The position numbers and the translations under genes were made by a program. Source: Clostridia bacterium (GTDB lineage Bacteria; Bacillota; Clostridia; Oscillospirales; CAG-382). From it: a stretch of 42,927 nt of DNA. Positions within the stretch are counted from its first letter, which is position 1. Every line of letters begins with the position of its first letter. The notes under the pieces are model-generated. The model did not search any database. It was given only the letters and a program-made list of their open reading frames with translations, and was not told the origin of the DNA. Below, piece by piece: positions 1 to 6,646 of the stretch. The stretch covers positions 1-42,927 of the forward strand of contig JAFXBC010000054.1 of assembly GCA_017516825.1 (NCBI GenBank), in the 5' to 3' direction.

Positions 1-30
1 CATCCTGAGCCAGGATCAAACTCTTTATGA
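1..30 (-). rRNA. rrs: 16S ribosomal RNA, 5' end only (runs off the left edge)
   Basis: The reverse complement of the first bases reads AGAGTTTGATCCTGGCTCAG, the universal bacterial 16S 5' segment (primer 27F site). Only the first ~30 nt are in the window and the gene runs leftward out of it. The mature 5' end is placed approximately. The leader to the right holds two tandem sigma-A promoters on the same strand, as expected for an rrn operon. Confidence 0.95.
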
Positions 31-217
31 GTTGTTATTAAATGCTCCTTACGAAGCTTTAATCCTGTTTCGCTCTGCTTACTTTAAGTTAAAAAGAAAT
101 CAACGAGTTCCATATATATCTTGTGATACATACGTGTACAATTCTTACTTTGTACTCAATTGTTGTTCAGTTTTCAATGTCCGTTCTCGCTATCCCACGC
201 TCGGGGACAGCTTTGCT

Positions 218-246
218 ATCATACCACAATATTTCCCATTTGTCAA
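218..246 (-). promoter_or_regulatory. rRNA operon promoter P2 (proximal)
   Basis: On the minus strand TTGACA (241-246) is followed after 17 bases by TATGAT (218-223), a near-consensus sigma-A promoter. Transcription would start near position 211 and run through ~180 nt of leader into 16S. No reading frame in 32-440 looks coding. Confidence 0.8.
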
Positions 247-320
247 TAGGGTTTTCAAAACTTTTTAAGTTTTTTTGCGGTATTTTCGCTTCCCTTCCGG
301 TCTCCCCTCAAGGCTTGCAT

Positions 321-349
321 ATCTTACCACCTAAAAAAGGATTTGTCAA
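321..349 (-). promoter_or_regulatory. rRNA operon promoter P1 (distal)
   Basis: A second sigma-A promoter lies ~100 bases upstream of P2 on the same strand: TTGACA (344-349), 17-base spacer, TAAGAT (321-326). Tandem promoters with perfect -35 boxes are typical of rRNA operons. Confidence 0.75.
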
Positions 350-408
350 GCCTATTTTTGCAAAAAAATCGTTTTCTTATACAATTTCGTAAAATTTCGA
401 AAAAGCTC

Positions 409-437
409 TTGCTTTTTTGGTTATTTTCCTGTATACT
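409..437 (+). promoter_or_regulatory. Promoter for the THF riboswitch-folT transcript
   Basis: TTGCTT (409-414), 17 bases, TATACT (432-437). Transcription would begin near 444, just before the first riboswitch helix, which fits a dedicated riboswitch transcript. Confidence 0.75.
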
Positions 438-445
438 ACAAGCGT

Positions 446-547
446 CTACAGAGTAGACATCCACGCGTACAGTGCCGAAGGGACGGGGAGTTGTCCTTCG
501 GACGAAGAAATTCTTTTTCGCGGTGTGGGTGTCGCATCCCGCTGAAA
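446..547 (+). ncRNA. Tetrahydrofolate (THF) riboswitch
   Basis: The leader contains the conserved blocks of the class I THF riboswitch in order: AGAGTAGA at the 5' side, ACGCGTACAGTGCC, the GGGACGGGGAGTTGTC segment, ACGAAG, a CGCGGTG segment, and the closing GTCGCATCCCGCTGA that pairs back to the start. It sits directly upstream of a folate S-component gene, the classic target of this riboswitch. Control could be at transcription or translation; the folT ribosome binding site is ~45 nt downstream. Confidence 0.88.
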
Positions 548-606
548 ACTGTTGCCTTGCCTCTTTTCTTGCAGGAATTCTGTCGGAACAGGAGGTATTT
601 ATTTTT

Positions 607-1317
607 ATGAAAAAAACGCAAACTCTTTATCCCCATCCCTTTTCTCTCGCCTACTGGCGGGATGCCGCGGCAGAATGTAAGAATCTGCGGAGCCTTTCCT
701 ACGCGGCATTTCTTTGTGCGCTGGTGATCGTGATCGAGAAATTCAACATCCCCCTATCCACCTCTTTGCAGGTCTCCCTTTCCTTCTTCGCAGTGGCTCT
801 TTGCTCTATGCTGACGGGGCCCGTGCTGGCGGTGGTCTGCGGATTGTTGGTGGATCTGGTGGGAGCCATCGGGTCGCCGTATCCTTTCTTTTTCGGTTAC
901 ACTCTGACGGCGATCCTCACTGCGGTGATCTACGCCTTGTTCCTCTACCGCGGAAAGATCTCCTACACCCGGGTACTGCTGGCGGAGGTGATCATCAACT
1001 TCTTCATCAACGCTTTCATGGGGACCTTCTGGCGGGTGTTCCTGTACCAGGGCTCCTTCGCCGTGTACTTCGCCATGGCGTTTGTGAAGAATCTGGTGTT
1101 GCTCGCCCCGGAGGCGTTTCTCCTTTGCTCGTTCCTGCAGGTGTTGTCTTCGCCTCTGAAGCAGTTGGGCGTTCTCCCCAGAGACACCCAAGTCTGCCAC
1201 ACCAAGCACAGCCTGGTCTTTTCCTGCGTGGCGGCGGCCGCAGGTGCCGTTCTGGTGGGGTTCCTCGCGGTGTATTACGTGCAGGTGAAGGAGTTCCTGA
1301 CCCAGGCACTTTCCTGA
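607..1317 (+). CDS. folT: Folate ECF transporter S component FolT
   Basis: 236-residue membrane protein with about six hydrophobic helices, matching the size and character of FolT, the substrate-binding subunit of folate ECF transporters. It would dock on shared EcfA/EcfA'/EcfT modules to import folates. The start ATG at 607 follows ACAGGAGG at a good distance; an upstream in-frame start at 472 would lie inside the riboswitch and is rejected. Assignment rests on the upstream THF riboswitch plus the S-component-like body (a basic N-terminus, then helices from about residue 35). No ECF energizing genes adjoin it, which is normal for group II ECF systems. A perfect terminator follows the stop. 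Confidence 0.88.
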   Translation: MKKTQTLYPHPFSLAYWRDAAAECKNLRSLSYAAFLCALVIVIEKFNIPLSTSLQVSLSFFAVALCSMLTGPVLAVVCGLLVDLVGAIGSPYPFFFGYTLTAILTAVIYALFLYRGKISYTRVLLAEVIINFFINAFMGTFWRVFLYQGSFAVYFAMAFVKNLVLLAPEAFLLCSFLQVLSSPLKQLGVLPRDTQVCHTKHSLVFSCVAAAAGAVLVGFLAVYYVQVKEFLTQALS

Positions 1318-1331
1318 CTCTCTATATAAGG

Positions 1332-1365
1332 AAGGCTGTTGCCCGAAAAGCAACAGCCTTTTTTT
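1332..1365 (+). terminator. Intrinsic terminator after folT
   Basis: Perfect 11-bp stem AAGGCTGTTGC/GCAACAGCCTT (1332-1342 with 1350-1360), 7-base loop, then a T run. It ends the riboswitch-folT transcript. On the minus strand it could also stop the small gene at 1445-1591. Confidence 0.9.
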
Positions 1366-1444
1366 ACCCTGTTCGGAACAGCCGACGCAACAACGGGCGC
1401 AGCAGCGCCGGCGCTTTCCATACGTAGATCCGCAAATTCTCCAC

Positions 1445-1591
1445 CTACTTTGCAAATAAGATCACGCCCACCCCTACGATGACCCCCGCCTCCACGCAGG
1501 CCATGGCAAGAGGGGGCAAAACGGTACACAGCAAAACTCCCGCGCCGAAGGCCAGGGCAGAAAACCCGAAAGCTCTCCTTGAGCAACACAT
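1445..1591 (-). CDS. Small hydrophobic membrane peptide (48 aa)
   Basis: An ATG at 1591 preceded by AGAGAGGAAGTGG opens a 48-codon frame. It has a short basic N-terminus (MCCSRRAFG), a hydrophobic helix (FSALAFGAGVLLCTVLPP) and a second one (CVEAGVIVGVGVILFAK), giving a two-segment hairpin membrane peptide. The good ribosome binding site and the helix-Pro-Pro-helix plan argue that it is real. It lies divergently from the SipL-like spore gene. I do not recognise a named family; function unknown. It could be a spore-membrane or generic small membrane protein. Confidence 0.6.
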   Translation of the reverse strand: MCCSRRAFGFSALAFGAGVLLCTVLPPLAMACVEAGVIVGVGVILFAK

Positions 1592-1622
1592 CGCCACCAC
1601 TTCCTCTCTGTTGTTATCCTAT

Positions 1623-1651
1623 GCATATTAAGGCGCCGTGGTGCATACCTT
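1623..1651 (+). promoter_or_regulatory. Sigma-E-like sporulation promoter for the SipL-like gene
   Basis: GCATATT (1623-1629), 14-base spacer, CATACCTT (1644-1651). This closely fits the mother-cell sigma-E pattern (GKATATT, 13-15 bases, CATACANT) with one mismatch in the -10. It lies 41 bases before the start of a predicted spore-coat morphogenesis gene, which is the right regulon. Confidence 0.6.
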
Positions 1652-1691
1652 GTATTGGATAAAAAGAAAAAACCGAAAGGAAGAAACGCCC

Positions 1692-3242
1692 ATGAGCAGA
1701 CCCGCAACCACACAGATCCGCTTTCCCGCGCGGCTTTGGGACACCGTTTTGGATAAAGAGACGGAGTTCGACGGCACGTTACCCGATTACTGTCCCGACG
1801 TGATCCGCCTGATTCGGGTGGATTGCACCCCCTATACCGATACCTGCCAGATCATCGACGGCAAGCTCCAGATCAACGGACGGGTGATCTACGATATTCT
1901 TTACGAGGCGGATCACAAGAACAAGCTTCGTTTTTGCAGCTTCACCCAGGAGTTCCGCCACACCGCCGACCTGCCCAAGAACGACTTGGAATCCCCCGAG
2001 GCCTATTGCAACGCCTCCTGCAGTAAGATCACCTGCCGTATGCTGTCCCCCCGCCGTCTTCTTTTGCGGGCAAGGCTGGAGTTACATACCACCGTTTCCG
2101 GCATGACGGCGGTGAGCCTGCTGTCCACCCAGCCGGTGGAAGACGTGTTCTTTGTGAAAAAGCCCTTGCGGTACGACGTGCCCGGGGAAACGGTGAAAAA
2201 GGAGTTCCGCTTTGACGAGGCGTTGCCCTTGCTCCAGGGAGAAGACAGCATCGGGGAAATGGTGTTCGGTACGGTGTCCGTACAACCGCCCCAGGCAACC
2301 GTCACCCGAGGGAGCGTCCTTGCCAAAACCAACGCTGTGGTGAAGGTGCTTTATCAGCCTGAAGACACCTCCTTGGGCGGGAACTACCGCATGGTAGTGA
2401 AGAACCTGCCTTTGACCCTCTCCGTGGAGACCCCGGAAGCGGAGGAAGGAAAGCTTTGTTCCTTGAAACTGGAGATGGGGGCTCACAGTGTGTTGCCCGA
2501 ATTGGATCAGTACGGGGAAAGCCGTATGCTGAAGGCTTGCTTCACCGTGAACGCCGCAGTACGCACCATGGGGGTTGCGGAAACGGAGGTGGCGGAGGAT
2601 CTTTTCACCCCCGGACTGATCACCACTGCCGCCCGCAAGGAAATCTCTCTGCCACGCCTCGCCTCGGTGGTGGACAGAAGCTTTACGGTGGATCTGAAGC
2701 TCCCTGCCGAGGATCCCGTTTTCACCGCCCTTTACGACACCTCGGTTCGGGCGGGAAGAACCAAGGCTTCCCCCGGTGAGGGAGGCGTGGAGTTGACGGG
2801 GAATCTTACCGTTTCCGCCCTTGGAGAAGGGATGGACGGCGTGCTTCATCGGGACCATACGTCGGAGTTTGAGCAATTCATCCCCGCGGAGATCCCGGAA
2901 GGACTTTCCGAGATCGGGGTGGAGATCACGCCCTTTGAGGTGTTGCCCACCCTCCATTCCGACGGCAGTATCTCCGCAAGAGTAATCTGCAACGCCACTC
3001 TCTCCTTCTATACCAAGGAGCAGGTGTCCTTCCTGTGCGACCCCGTGACCCAGACGGAGCCCGAGGAGGAAGATCCCTATTCCGTGGCGTATTTCTACCC
3101 CGCCAAGACGGATACCCTGTGGTCCGTGGCAAAGAAATACCGCGTGGATCCCGCCAAGCTGAAGGCAGATAACCCCACCTCCTTTGACGAAAGCGGACGT
3201 CTGGCGGCAGGCATTCGGACGGTTACCGTGTTAAAGCGATAA
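1692..3242 (+). CDS. SipL-like spore morphogenesis protein (SPOCS/DUF3794 repeats plus LysM)
   Basis: 516 residues. The body contains repeated SPOCS (DUF3794) modules; diagnostic phrases include LPDYCPDVIRLIRVDC near residue 28 and the QINGRVIYDILYEAD strand. The last ~50 residues form a LysM peptidoglycan-binding domain (YFYPAKTDTLWSVAKKYRVD, then a DNP motif). This matches Clostridioides SipL, which binds the coat ATPase SpoIVA and recruits coat to the forespore. The start at 1692 follows GAAAGGAAG; the earlier in-frame ATG at 1638 overlaps the predicted promoter. Monocistronic, with its own terminator. Presence of the gene implies endospore formation. Confidence 0.85.
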   Translation: MSRPATTQIRFPARLWDTVLDKETEFDGTLPDYCPDVIRLIRVDCTPYTDTCQIIDGKLQINGRVIYDILYEADHKNKLRFCSFTQEFRHTADLPKNDLESPEAYCNASCSKITCRMLSPRRLLLRARLELHTTVSGMTAVSLLSTQPVEDVFFVKKPLRYDVPGETVKKEFRFDEALPLLQGEDSIGEMVFGTVSVQPPQATVTRGSVLAKTNAVVKVLYQPEDTSLGGNYRMVVKNLPLTLSVETPEAEEGKLCSLKLEMGAHSVLPELDQYGESRMLKACFTVNAAVRTMGVAETEVAEDLFTPGLITTAARKEISLPRLASVVDRSFTVDLKLPAEDPVFTALYDTSVRAGRTKASPGEGGVELTGNLTVSALGEGMDGVLHRDHTSEFEQFIPAEIPEGLSEIGVEITPFEVLPTLHSDGSISARVICNATLSFYTKEQVSFLCDPVTQTEPEEEDPYSVAYFYPAKTDTLWSVAKKYRVDPAKLKADNPTSFDESGRLAAGIRTVTVLKR

Positions 3243-3247
3243 AAACG

Positions 3248-3281
3248 GCTCCCGCAGGGTGATCCTTTGCGGGAGCTTTTT
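3248..3281 (+). terminator. Terminator after the SipL-like gene
   Basis: 9-bp stem GCTCCCGCA/TGCGGGAGC (3248-3256 with 3268-3276) followed by TTTTT. The opposite gene ends at 3290, so the hairpin sits between convergent genes. Confidence 0.85.
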
Positions 3282-3289
3282 CGTGTTCG

Positions 3290-4036
3290 CTATTTTTCCA
3301 AGCAGGAAGCAAACTTGTTCGAGAACATCTCGTATTCCCGTTCCTCGGTGATCCAGACGATGACCTCCGCCTCGGCGATCCCCATGCGTCTGTACGCTTC
3401 CAAACGGTGGTTGCCGTCGTTCAGCTCAAACACACCCTCGGTTTCCCCGTAGGGAATGAGATAATGGACGATCAACGGGGGCAGATCCTGCTTTGCGGCG
3501 ATGACCTCCCGAAGGTTGGCAACGTGCTGTTCAAACCACTCCTCGTTGACCCGCCACTTCATGTGGGGTTCGGGGCCACAGCAACGGGCAAACAGCGACA
3601 GCGGCATTTTCACAGGGCCGAGAAAACGGCGGGGAAACAATCGCAACCCGCGGGAAAACTCTTCGTTGTGTCCGTCGGAAAGCAGATAGGTGTGCACCCA
3701 ATCCTCCAATCTTCCGCAATCGGCAAACGCTTTGGCGGAAGCCAGGGTGCAACGGTATTCGGGCATAAATTCCTCCTTCTTCGTGTAAACGATCTTTTTG
3801 ATGGATTCAAGAGAGAGATAGAATTCATCTGCCAATTGCTCCACGCCGGCGCCTGCGCGGAACTTCGACTTGATGGCCTCGTTTCTTTGGGCAAGGTATT
3901 GCTTATACCCGGAGGTTTGGCCCCAGCTCCGCTTGGCATCCCCCGCGGGAATATACACAAGCTGTCCGGAGGCGTATTTTTGGATCTCCCGCAAAAGCGC
4001 TTCGGGGAAAACATCCTTGCCGTTGCGATACTTCAT
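3290..4036 (-). CDS. CD3324-type HTH domain fused to a ParB-like (GNHR) domain
   Basis: 248 residues in two recognisable parts. Residues 1-88 resemble the CD3324 family, a Mor-like helix-turn-helix protein: MKYRNGKDVFPEALLREIQK, VYIP, SWGQTSGYKQYLAQRN, then the helix pair LADEFYLSLESIKKIVY. Residues ~90-245 carry a conserved W/CCGPE region and the ParB/sulfiredoxin-like motif LNDGNHRLEAYRRMG near residue 205. ParB-fold proteins bind or hydrolyse nucleotides or act as nucleases; the HTH suggests DNA binding. The specific role is unknown. The start at 4036 follows GAGAGGAGC. It is single, with its own promoter, and convergent with the spore gene. Confidence 0.75.
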   Translation of the reverse strand: MKYRNGKDVFPEALLREIQKYASGQLVYIPAGDAKRSWGQTSGYKQYLAQRNEAIKSKFRAGAGVEQLADEFYLSLESIKKIVYTKKEEFMPEYRCTLASAKAFADCGRLEDWVHTYLLSDGHNEEFSRGLRLFPRRFLGPVKMPLSLFARCCGPEPHMKWRVNEEWFEQHVANLREVIAAKQDLPPLIVHYLIPYGETEGVFELNDGNHRLEAYRRMGIAEAEVIVWITEEREYEMFSNKFASCLEK

Positions 4037-4117
4037 TCTACCAGCTCCTCTCGAAAAACATCATACACCGCCACCGCAAAAAAAGAAAGATACCGAACGG
4101 TTACAACTGTTTTTTAC

Positions 4118-4146
4118 AGAATACCACAAAGGAACGGCAAAGGCAA
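4118..4146 (-). promoter_or_regulatory. Promoter of the CD3324-ParB-like gene
   Basis: Minus strand TTGCCT (4141-4146), 17 bases, TATTCT (4118-4123), leaving an ~75-base untranslated leader before the ATG at 4036. Confidence 0.6.
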
Positions 4147-4198
4147 GGCAAGGAAACGCATTTTCTTCCCAAAAAGGCGGGAATTGCCGTTTTCTTGC

Positions 4199-4227
4199 TT
4201 GAAAAGTTCACAAATTTGTGTTATACT
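4199..4227 (+). promoter_or_regulatory. Promoter of the DtxR-type gene with an embedded palindrome
   Basis: TTGAAA (4199-4204), 17 bases, TATACT (4222-4227). The spacer contains the perfect 12-base palindrome CACAAATTTGTG (4209-4220), a plausible operator, perhaps for autoregulation. Confidence 0.7.
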
Positions 4228-4260
4228 ACCCTTGCGATCAACAAAAAGGAGGTGCGGTTT

Positions 4261-4623
4261 ATGCATTTGCAGGAATCCGGCGAGATGTATCTGGAGACCA
4301 TTCTGACTCTGACCAAGAGGGGTATTCCCTTCCGTTCCATCGACGTATGCGAGGAGATGGGGTATTCCAAGCCCAGCGTCAGCCGCGCCATGGGGTTGCT
4401 CAAAAAGGGTGAGTTCATTACCGTGGACAAAAGCGGCTATATCTCCCTGACGGAAGCGGGGCGCGAAGTGGCAGAGAAGGTATTCGCGCGGCACACCCTG
4501 TTGACCTCCCTGTTGACAAAGCTGGGAGTAGATCCCGAGACCGCCGCAGAGGACGCCTGTAAGATGGAGCACGTCATCAGCGATACCACCTTCGAGGCCA
4601 TTAAAAGCTATTTGGAAAAGTAA
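4261..4623 (+). CDS. DtxR/MntR-type metal-dependent transcriptional regulator
   Basis: 120 residues. It opens with the DtxR-family N-terminus HLQESGEMYLETILTL, followed by a winged helix with recognition helix SKPSVSRAMGLLKKGEF and wing GYISLTEAGREVA. It then has the dimerization/metal helices with RHTLLTSLL, DPETAAEDACKMEHVIS and a terminal segment. The His, Glu, Cys and Glu-His positions fit family metal ligands. It is short and lacks the C-terminal SH3/FeoA domain, as in MntR-like members. The start at 4261 follows AAAGGAGGTG. No metal transporter adjoins it, so its targets must lie elsewhere. Monocistronic. Confidence 0.85.
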   Translation: MHLQESGEMYLETILTLTKRGIPFRSIDVCEEMGYSKPSVSRAMGLLKKGEFITVDKSGYISLTEAGREVAEKVFARHTLLTSLLTKLGVDPETAAEDACKMEHVISDTTFEAIKSYLEK

Positions 4624-4631
4624 CAAGCGAT

Positions 4632-4665
4632 GAGCCGCGTCACGGATGACGCGGCTCGTTTTGTT
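4632..4665 (+). terminator. Shared terminator between convergent genes
   Basis: 11-bp perfect stem GAGCCGCGTCA/TGACGCGGCTC (4632-4642 with 4647-4657), then GTTTTGTTT. It ends the DtxR-type gene and may act on the opposite strand too. Confidence 0.85.
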
Positions 4666-6086
4666 TAGTTACTCATGACGGCAAGAAATTCCTTTGGAAA
4701 GTGCAGCTTGTACCACATCAGTTTTCCGGCTATTTCCACCCGGGAGACGCCGAAGGCTTTTGGGAACAGATATCCGATCTTGCAAAGGGATTCCAAAAAC
4801 CACTCCTCTAAGCCGCACGCCCTCATCAGCTTACGCTCTGCAGCGGGGAGGCCGCTCCTTGCATACCGCCCTTTGCGGGTGTCCTCCATAAGCTTATAGG
4901 CGTAGCCCGTGTCGTGAATGCCCTTCTCCGCAAGCGTTTTCCGCACGGCAAGGAAAACGTCGTCCCGATAGGCCACAAGCTCCTCAAGAGGGTTCCCCTG
5001 CCGGACCAAATCTTCCCCATTGTCCTGCCAGGTGCCCGTGCCGTGAGCCAAGCCCAGAAGCCGGATCAGGTCGGAAAAGCTCTTCGGGGAAACAGTTTTC
5101 AGCAGGTGCTTCATATGTTCCGATCGGAAATCGGGGATATCATCCGTTTCGCCCTGTCCAAAAGCCTCCATCACTTCACATTCGCGGAAGGAAGCTCCGT
5201 CAAAGGTGGTTCCCGTAGCCTGCTCCAAAAGGGAGAGGCGGGCAAGGGCTTCGTCCGCGCAGAGGGTAAAGGTGCAGGCAGAGTCGCCGTTTTTCACCGT
5301 CAGGGTCTCGGTGCCGTCGATTCCCCGCGTTTCCGTTTGCAGAGTACAATCCTTGAAATAATCTGCGGCGAATTCTTTTGCAAATGGAAAGAAACACGGG
5401 GTCACGGAAATGTCGAAGCTCGTATTTCTCTGCACCACGTGGCGATAGGTCTCGAAAGGGATCCGATGTCCCTCCCCTCGCATCGTCCCGCCGCAGGAAC
5501 AAGCACGGGGCAAAAGATCCCAACCGTCGGAAACGGTATCCACCCATTCCACCTTGCGGCAAACGGGGCAATAATAGTGAGGCTCCAGCGGATTCACGTC
5601 ACTTGCCCCCAGCAGATACGCTACGAAAAACGCACCGGAACCGCCCGGCGAGTTGATATGCGCCTTTTGCTTTTTCGCTTCAGCGGACAGCCGTGCTATC
5701 AGCTCCCAATAGACGATCATATCCCCGTTTTGCAGTTCCGCTTGTTCGGTAAGGTAACGGCTCCAGATAAGAACGGGAGGAATCTCGCCGTATTTCTCCC
5801 GCAAATTGGTTAGCGCTTTGCTCCATATTTGATTTTTCATTGCAAATACTCCTTTGATCCCCCCTTGAATGGGGGTATGATATTTGCAAGACAGAAGCTC
5901 ATCGACGCTGACTCCCAGCACTTGCCCCAGCCTGGACAAAACGCCGCTTTGGGGTTTGGCAGAGCCGTTTTCCCATTTGGAAACCGCTTTGTCAGAAACG
6001 CCGATCAGCATACCGAGCTGGAATTGCGTCAGGCCTCTACGCACCCGCAGCTCGTGCAGAAAATTACCAAAACTATAGTCTCTCAT
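4665..6086 (-). CDS. XRE-family HTH fused to a catalytically degenerate PolC-like DNA polymerase core
   Basis: 473 residues. Residues ~8-62 form an XRE helix-turn-helix (LRVRRGLTQFQLGMLIGVSD, VSKWENG). From ~95 onward it follows the Firmicute replicative polymerase PolC. It has the region before the palm, INSPGGSGAFFVAYLLGASD (PolC: VGSRGSVGSSFVA), then VNPLEPHYYCPVC, a second Cys pair at 196/198 (zinc site kept), and GHRIPFETY. The catalytic PDIDLNFSGEYQ segment is replaced by SFDISVTP (225-230), and the KLDILGHDD segment appears as RLSLLEQA. The template-handling segment between them is lost. The C-terminal part (LLGLAHGTGTWQDN, VAYRDDV, YKLMEDTRKGR, GYLFPKAFGVSR) again matches PolC. So it is probably a DNA-binding, non-polymerizing protein. 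The start at 6086 follows GGAGGATCTT and lies downstream of the promoter. Confidence 0.8.
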   Translation of the reverse strand: MRDYSFGNFLHELRVRRGLTQFQLGMLIGVSDKAVSKWENGSAKPQSGVLSRLGQVLGVSVDELLSCKYHTPIQGGIKGVFAMKNQIWSKALTNLREKYGEIPPVLIWSRYLTEQAELQNGDMIVYWELIARLSAEAKKQKAHINSPGGSGAFFVAYLLGASDVNPLEPHYYCPVCRKVEWVDTVSDGWDLLPRACSCGGTMRGEGHRIPFETYRHVVQRNTSFDISVTPCFFPFAKEFAADYFKDCTLQTETRGIDGTETLTVKNGDSACTFTLCADEALARLSLLEQATGTTFDGASFRECEVMEAFGQGETDDIPDFRSEHMKHLLKTVSPKSFSDLIRLLGLAHGTGTWQDNGEDLVRQGNPLEELVAYRDDVFLAVRKTLAEKGIHDTGYAYKLMEDTRKGRYARSGLPAAERKLMRACGLEEWFLESLCKIGYLFPKAFGVSRVEIAGKLMWYKLHFPKEFLAVMSN

Positions 6087-6113
6087 AAGATCCTCCGTCT
6101 GCTTGCTGTCTTT

Positions 6114-6142
6114 ATGGTAGCACAAAACGCGCCCCTACGCAA
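6114..6142 (-). promoter_or_regulatory. Promoter of the XRE-PolC-like gene
   Basis: TTGCGT (6137-6142), 17 bases, TACCAT (6114-6119) on the minus strand. The transcript would begin near 6107, giving a short leader. This excludes the longer in-frame TTG start that overlaps the -10 box. Confidence 0.5.
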
Positions 6143-6181
6143 GGGGGAAGGCCTCTACCGCAGGTAGAAGATGGGGCAAAA

Positions 6182-6211
6182 ATCCCGCAAGCCAAAAACG
6201 GTTTGCGGGAT
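6182..6211 (-). terminator. Terminator of the TrpB2-peptidase-Nudix operon
   Basis: 9-bp stem ATCCCGCAA/TTGCGGGAT (6203-6211 with 6182-6190), followed on the minus strand by TTTTTG. It lies just after the Nudix stop at 6216. Confidence 0.75.
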
Positions 6212-6215
6212 CTTT

Positions 6216-6623
6216 TTATTTGGTGAGGTAATCGTTGGCCGCCTTCAACATCGCCTTGGCGTTGTCGAAGGTGAGCATTGCAAAAGCCTTTTCAAAAGGC
6301 AGCAGGTGATACCGAAAGCGCTCGAATCCCGGGTTGTGGGAAGGCGTCTGTTCCCCGAAGTTCCCCGGGAAATACACCACGGTCTTGTCGTTGCCGTTTC
6401 GCATATGATAGGTGATCTCGTAGCGGAAGCCGGGATCGATCCGAGGCTTGACGGAGGCTTCCTCCCAGGTTTCCCGGAAGGCTGTCTCTATTTCCGTTTC
6501 TTTTCCTTCCATATGTCCTTTGGGGAAGCCGCAAACACCGTCGTCCCCGGTCTGCACCAGAAGATAAAGGATCTGCCCGTTTTTGACGGTATAAGGAATG
6601 GTACCGCAGGAACGTTCTAACAT
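6216..6623 (-). CDS. Nudix hydrolase, Ap4A-hydrolase-like
   Basis: 135 residues, the usual size of a minimal Nudix enzyme. The Nudix box runs from GFPKGHMEGKETE through the REXWEE core (RETWEEAS), so the metal-binding REXXEE residues are intact; the usual Gly after EEA is Ser. The N-terminus (MLERSCGTIPYTVKNGQI, LLVQT) resembles bis(5'-nucleosyl)-tetraphosphatases, which clear Ap4A, but the substrate is not certain. The start at 6623 follows GAGGTGATCCC. It lies 23 bases after the M20 peptidase stop with no terminator between, so it is probably the third gene of the T-box operon. Confidence 0.85.
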   Translation of the reverse strand: MLERSCGTIPYTVKNGQILYLLVQTGDDGVCGFPKGHMEGKETEIETAFRETWEEASVKPRIDPGFRYEITYHMRNGNDKTVVYFPGNFGEQTPSHNPGFERFRYHLLPFEKAFAMLTFDNAKAMLKAANDYLTK

Positions 6624-6646
6624 GGGATCACCTCGTTTGGGTTCGT

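Noticed and set aside
32..392. Plus-strand open frames of 78 and 89 aa in the rRNA leader
   Set aside because: They lie across two rRNA promoters and the leader, with no ribosome binding site and no protein-like pattern.
6086..6125. Alternative TTG start 13 codons upstream for the XRE-PolC-like gene
   Set aside because: It overlaps the predicted -10 box and lacks a ribosome binding site, whereas ATG 6086 has GGAGGATCTT.
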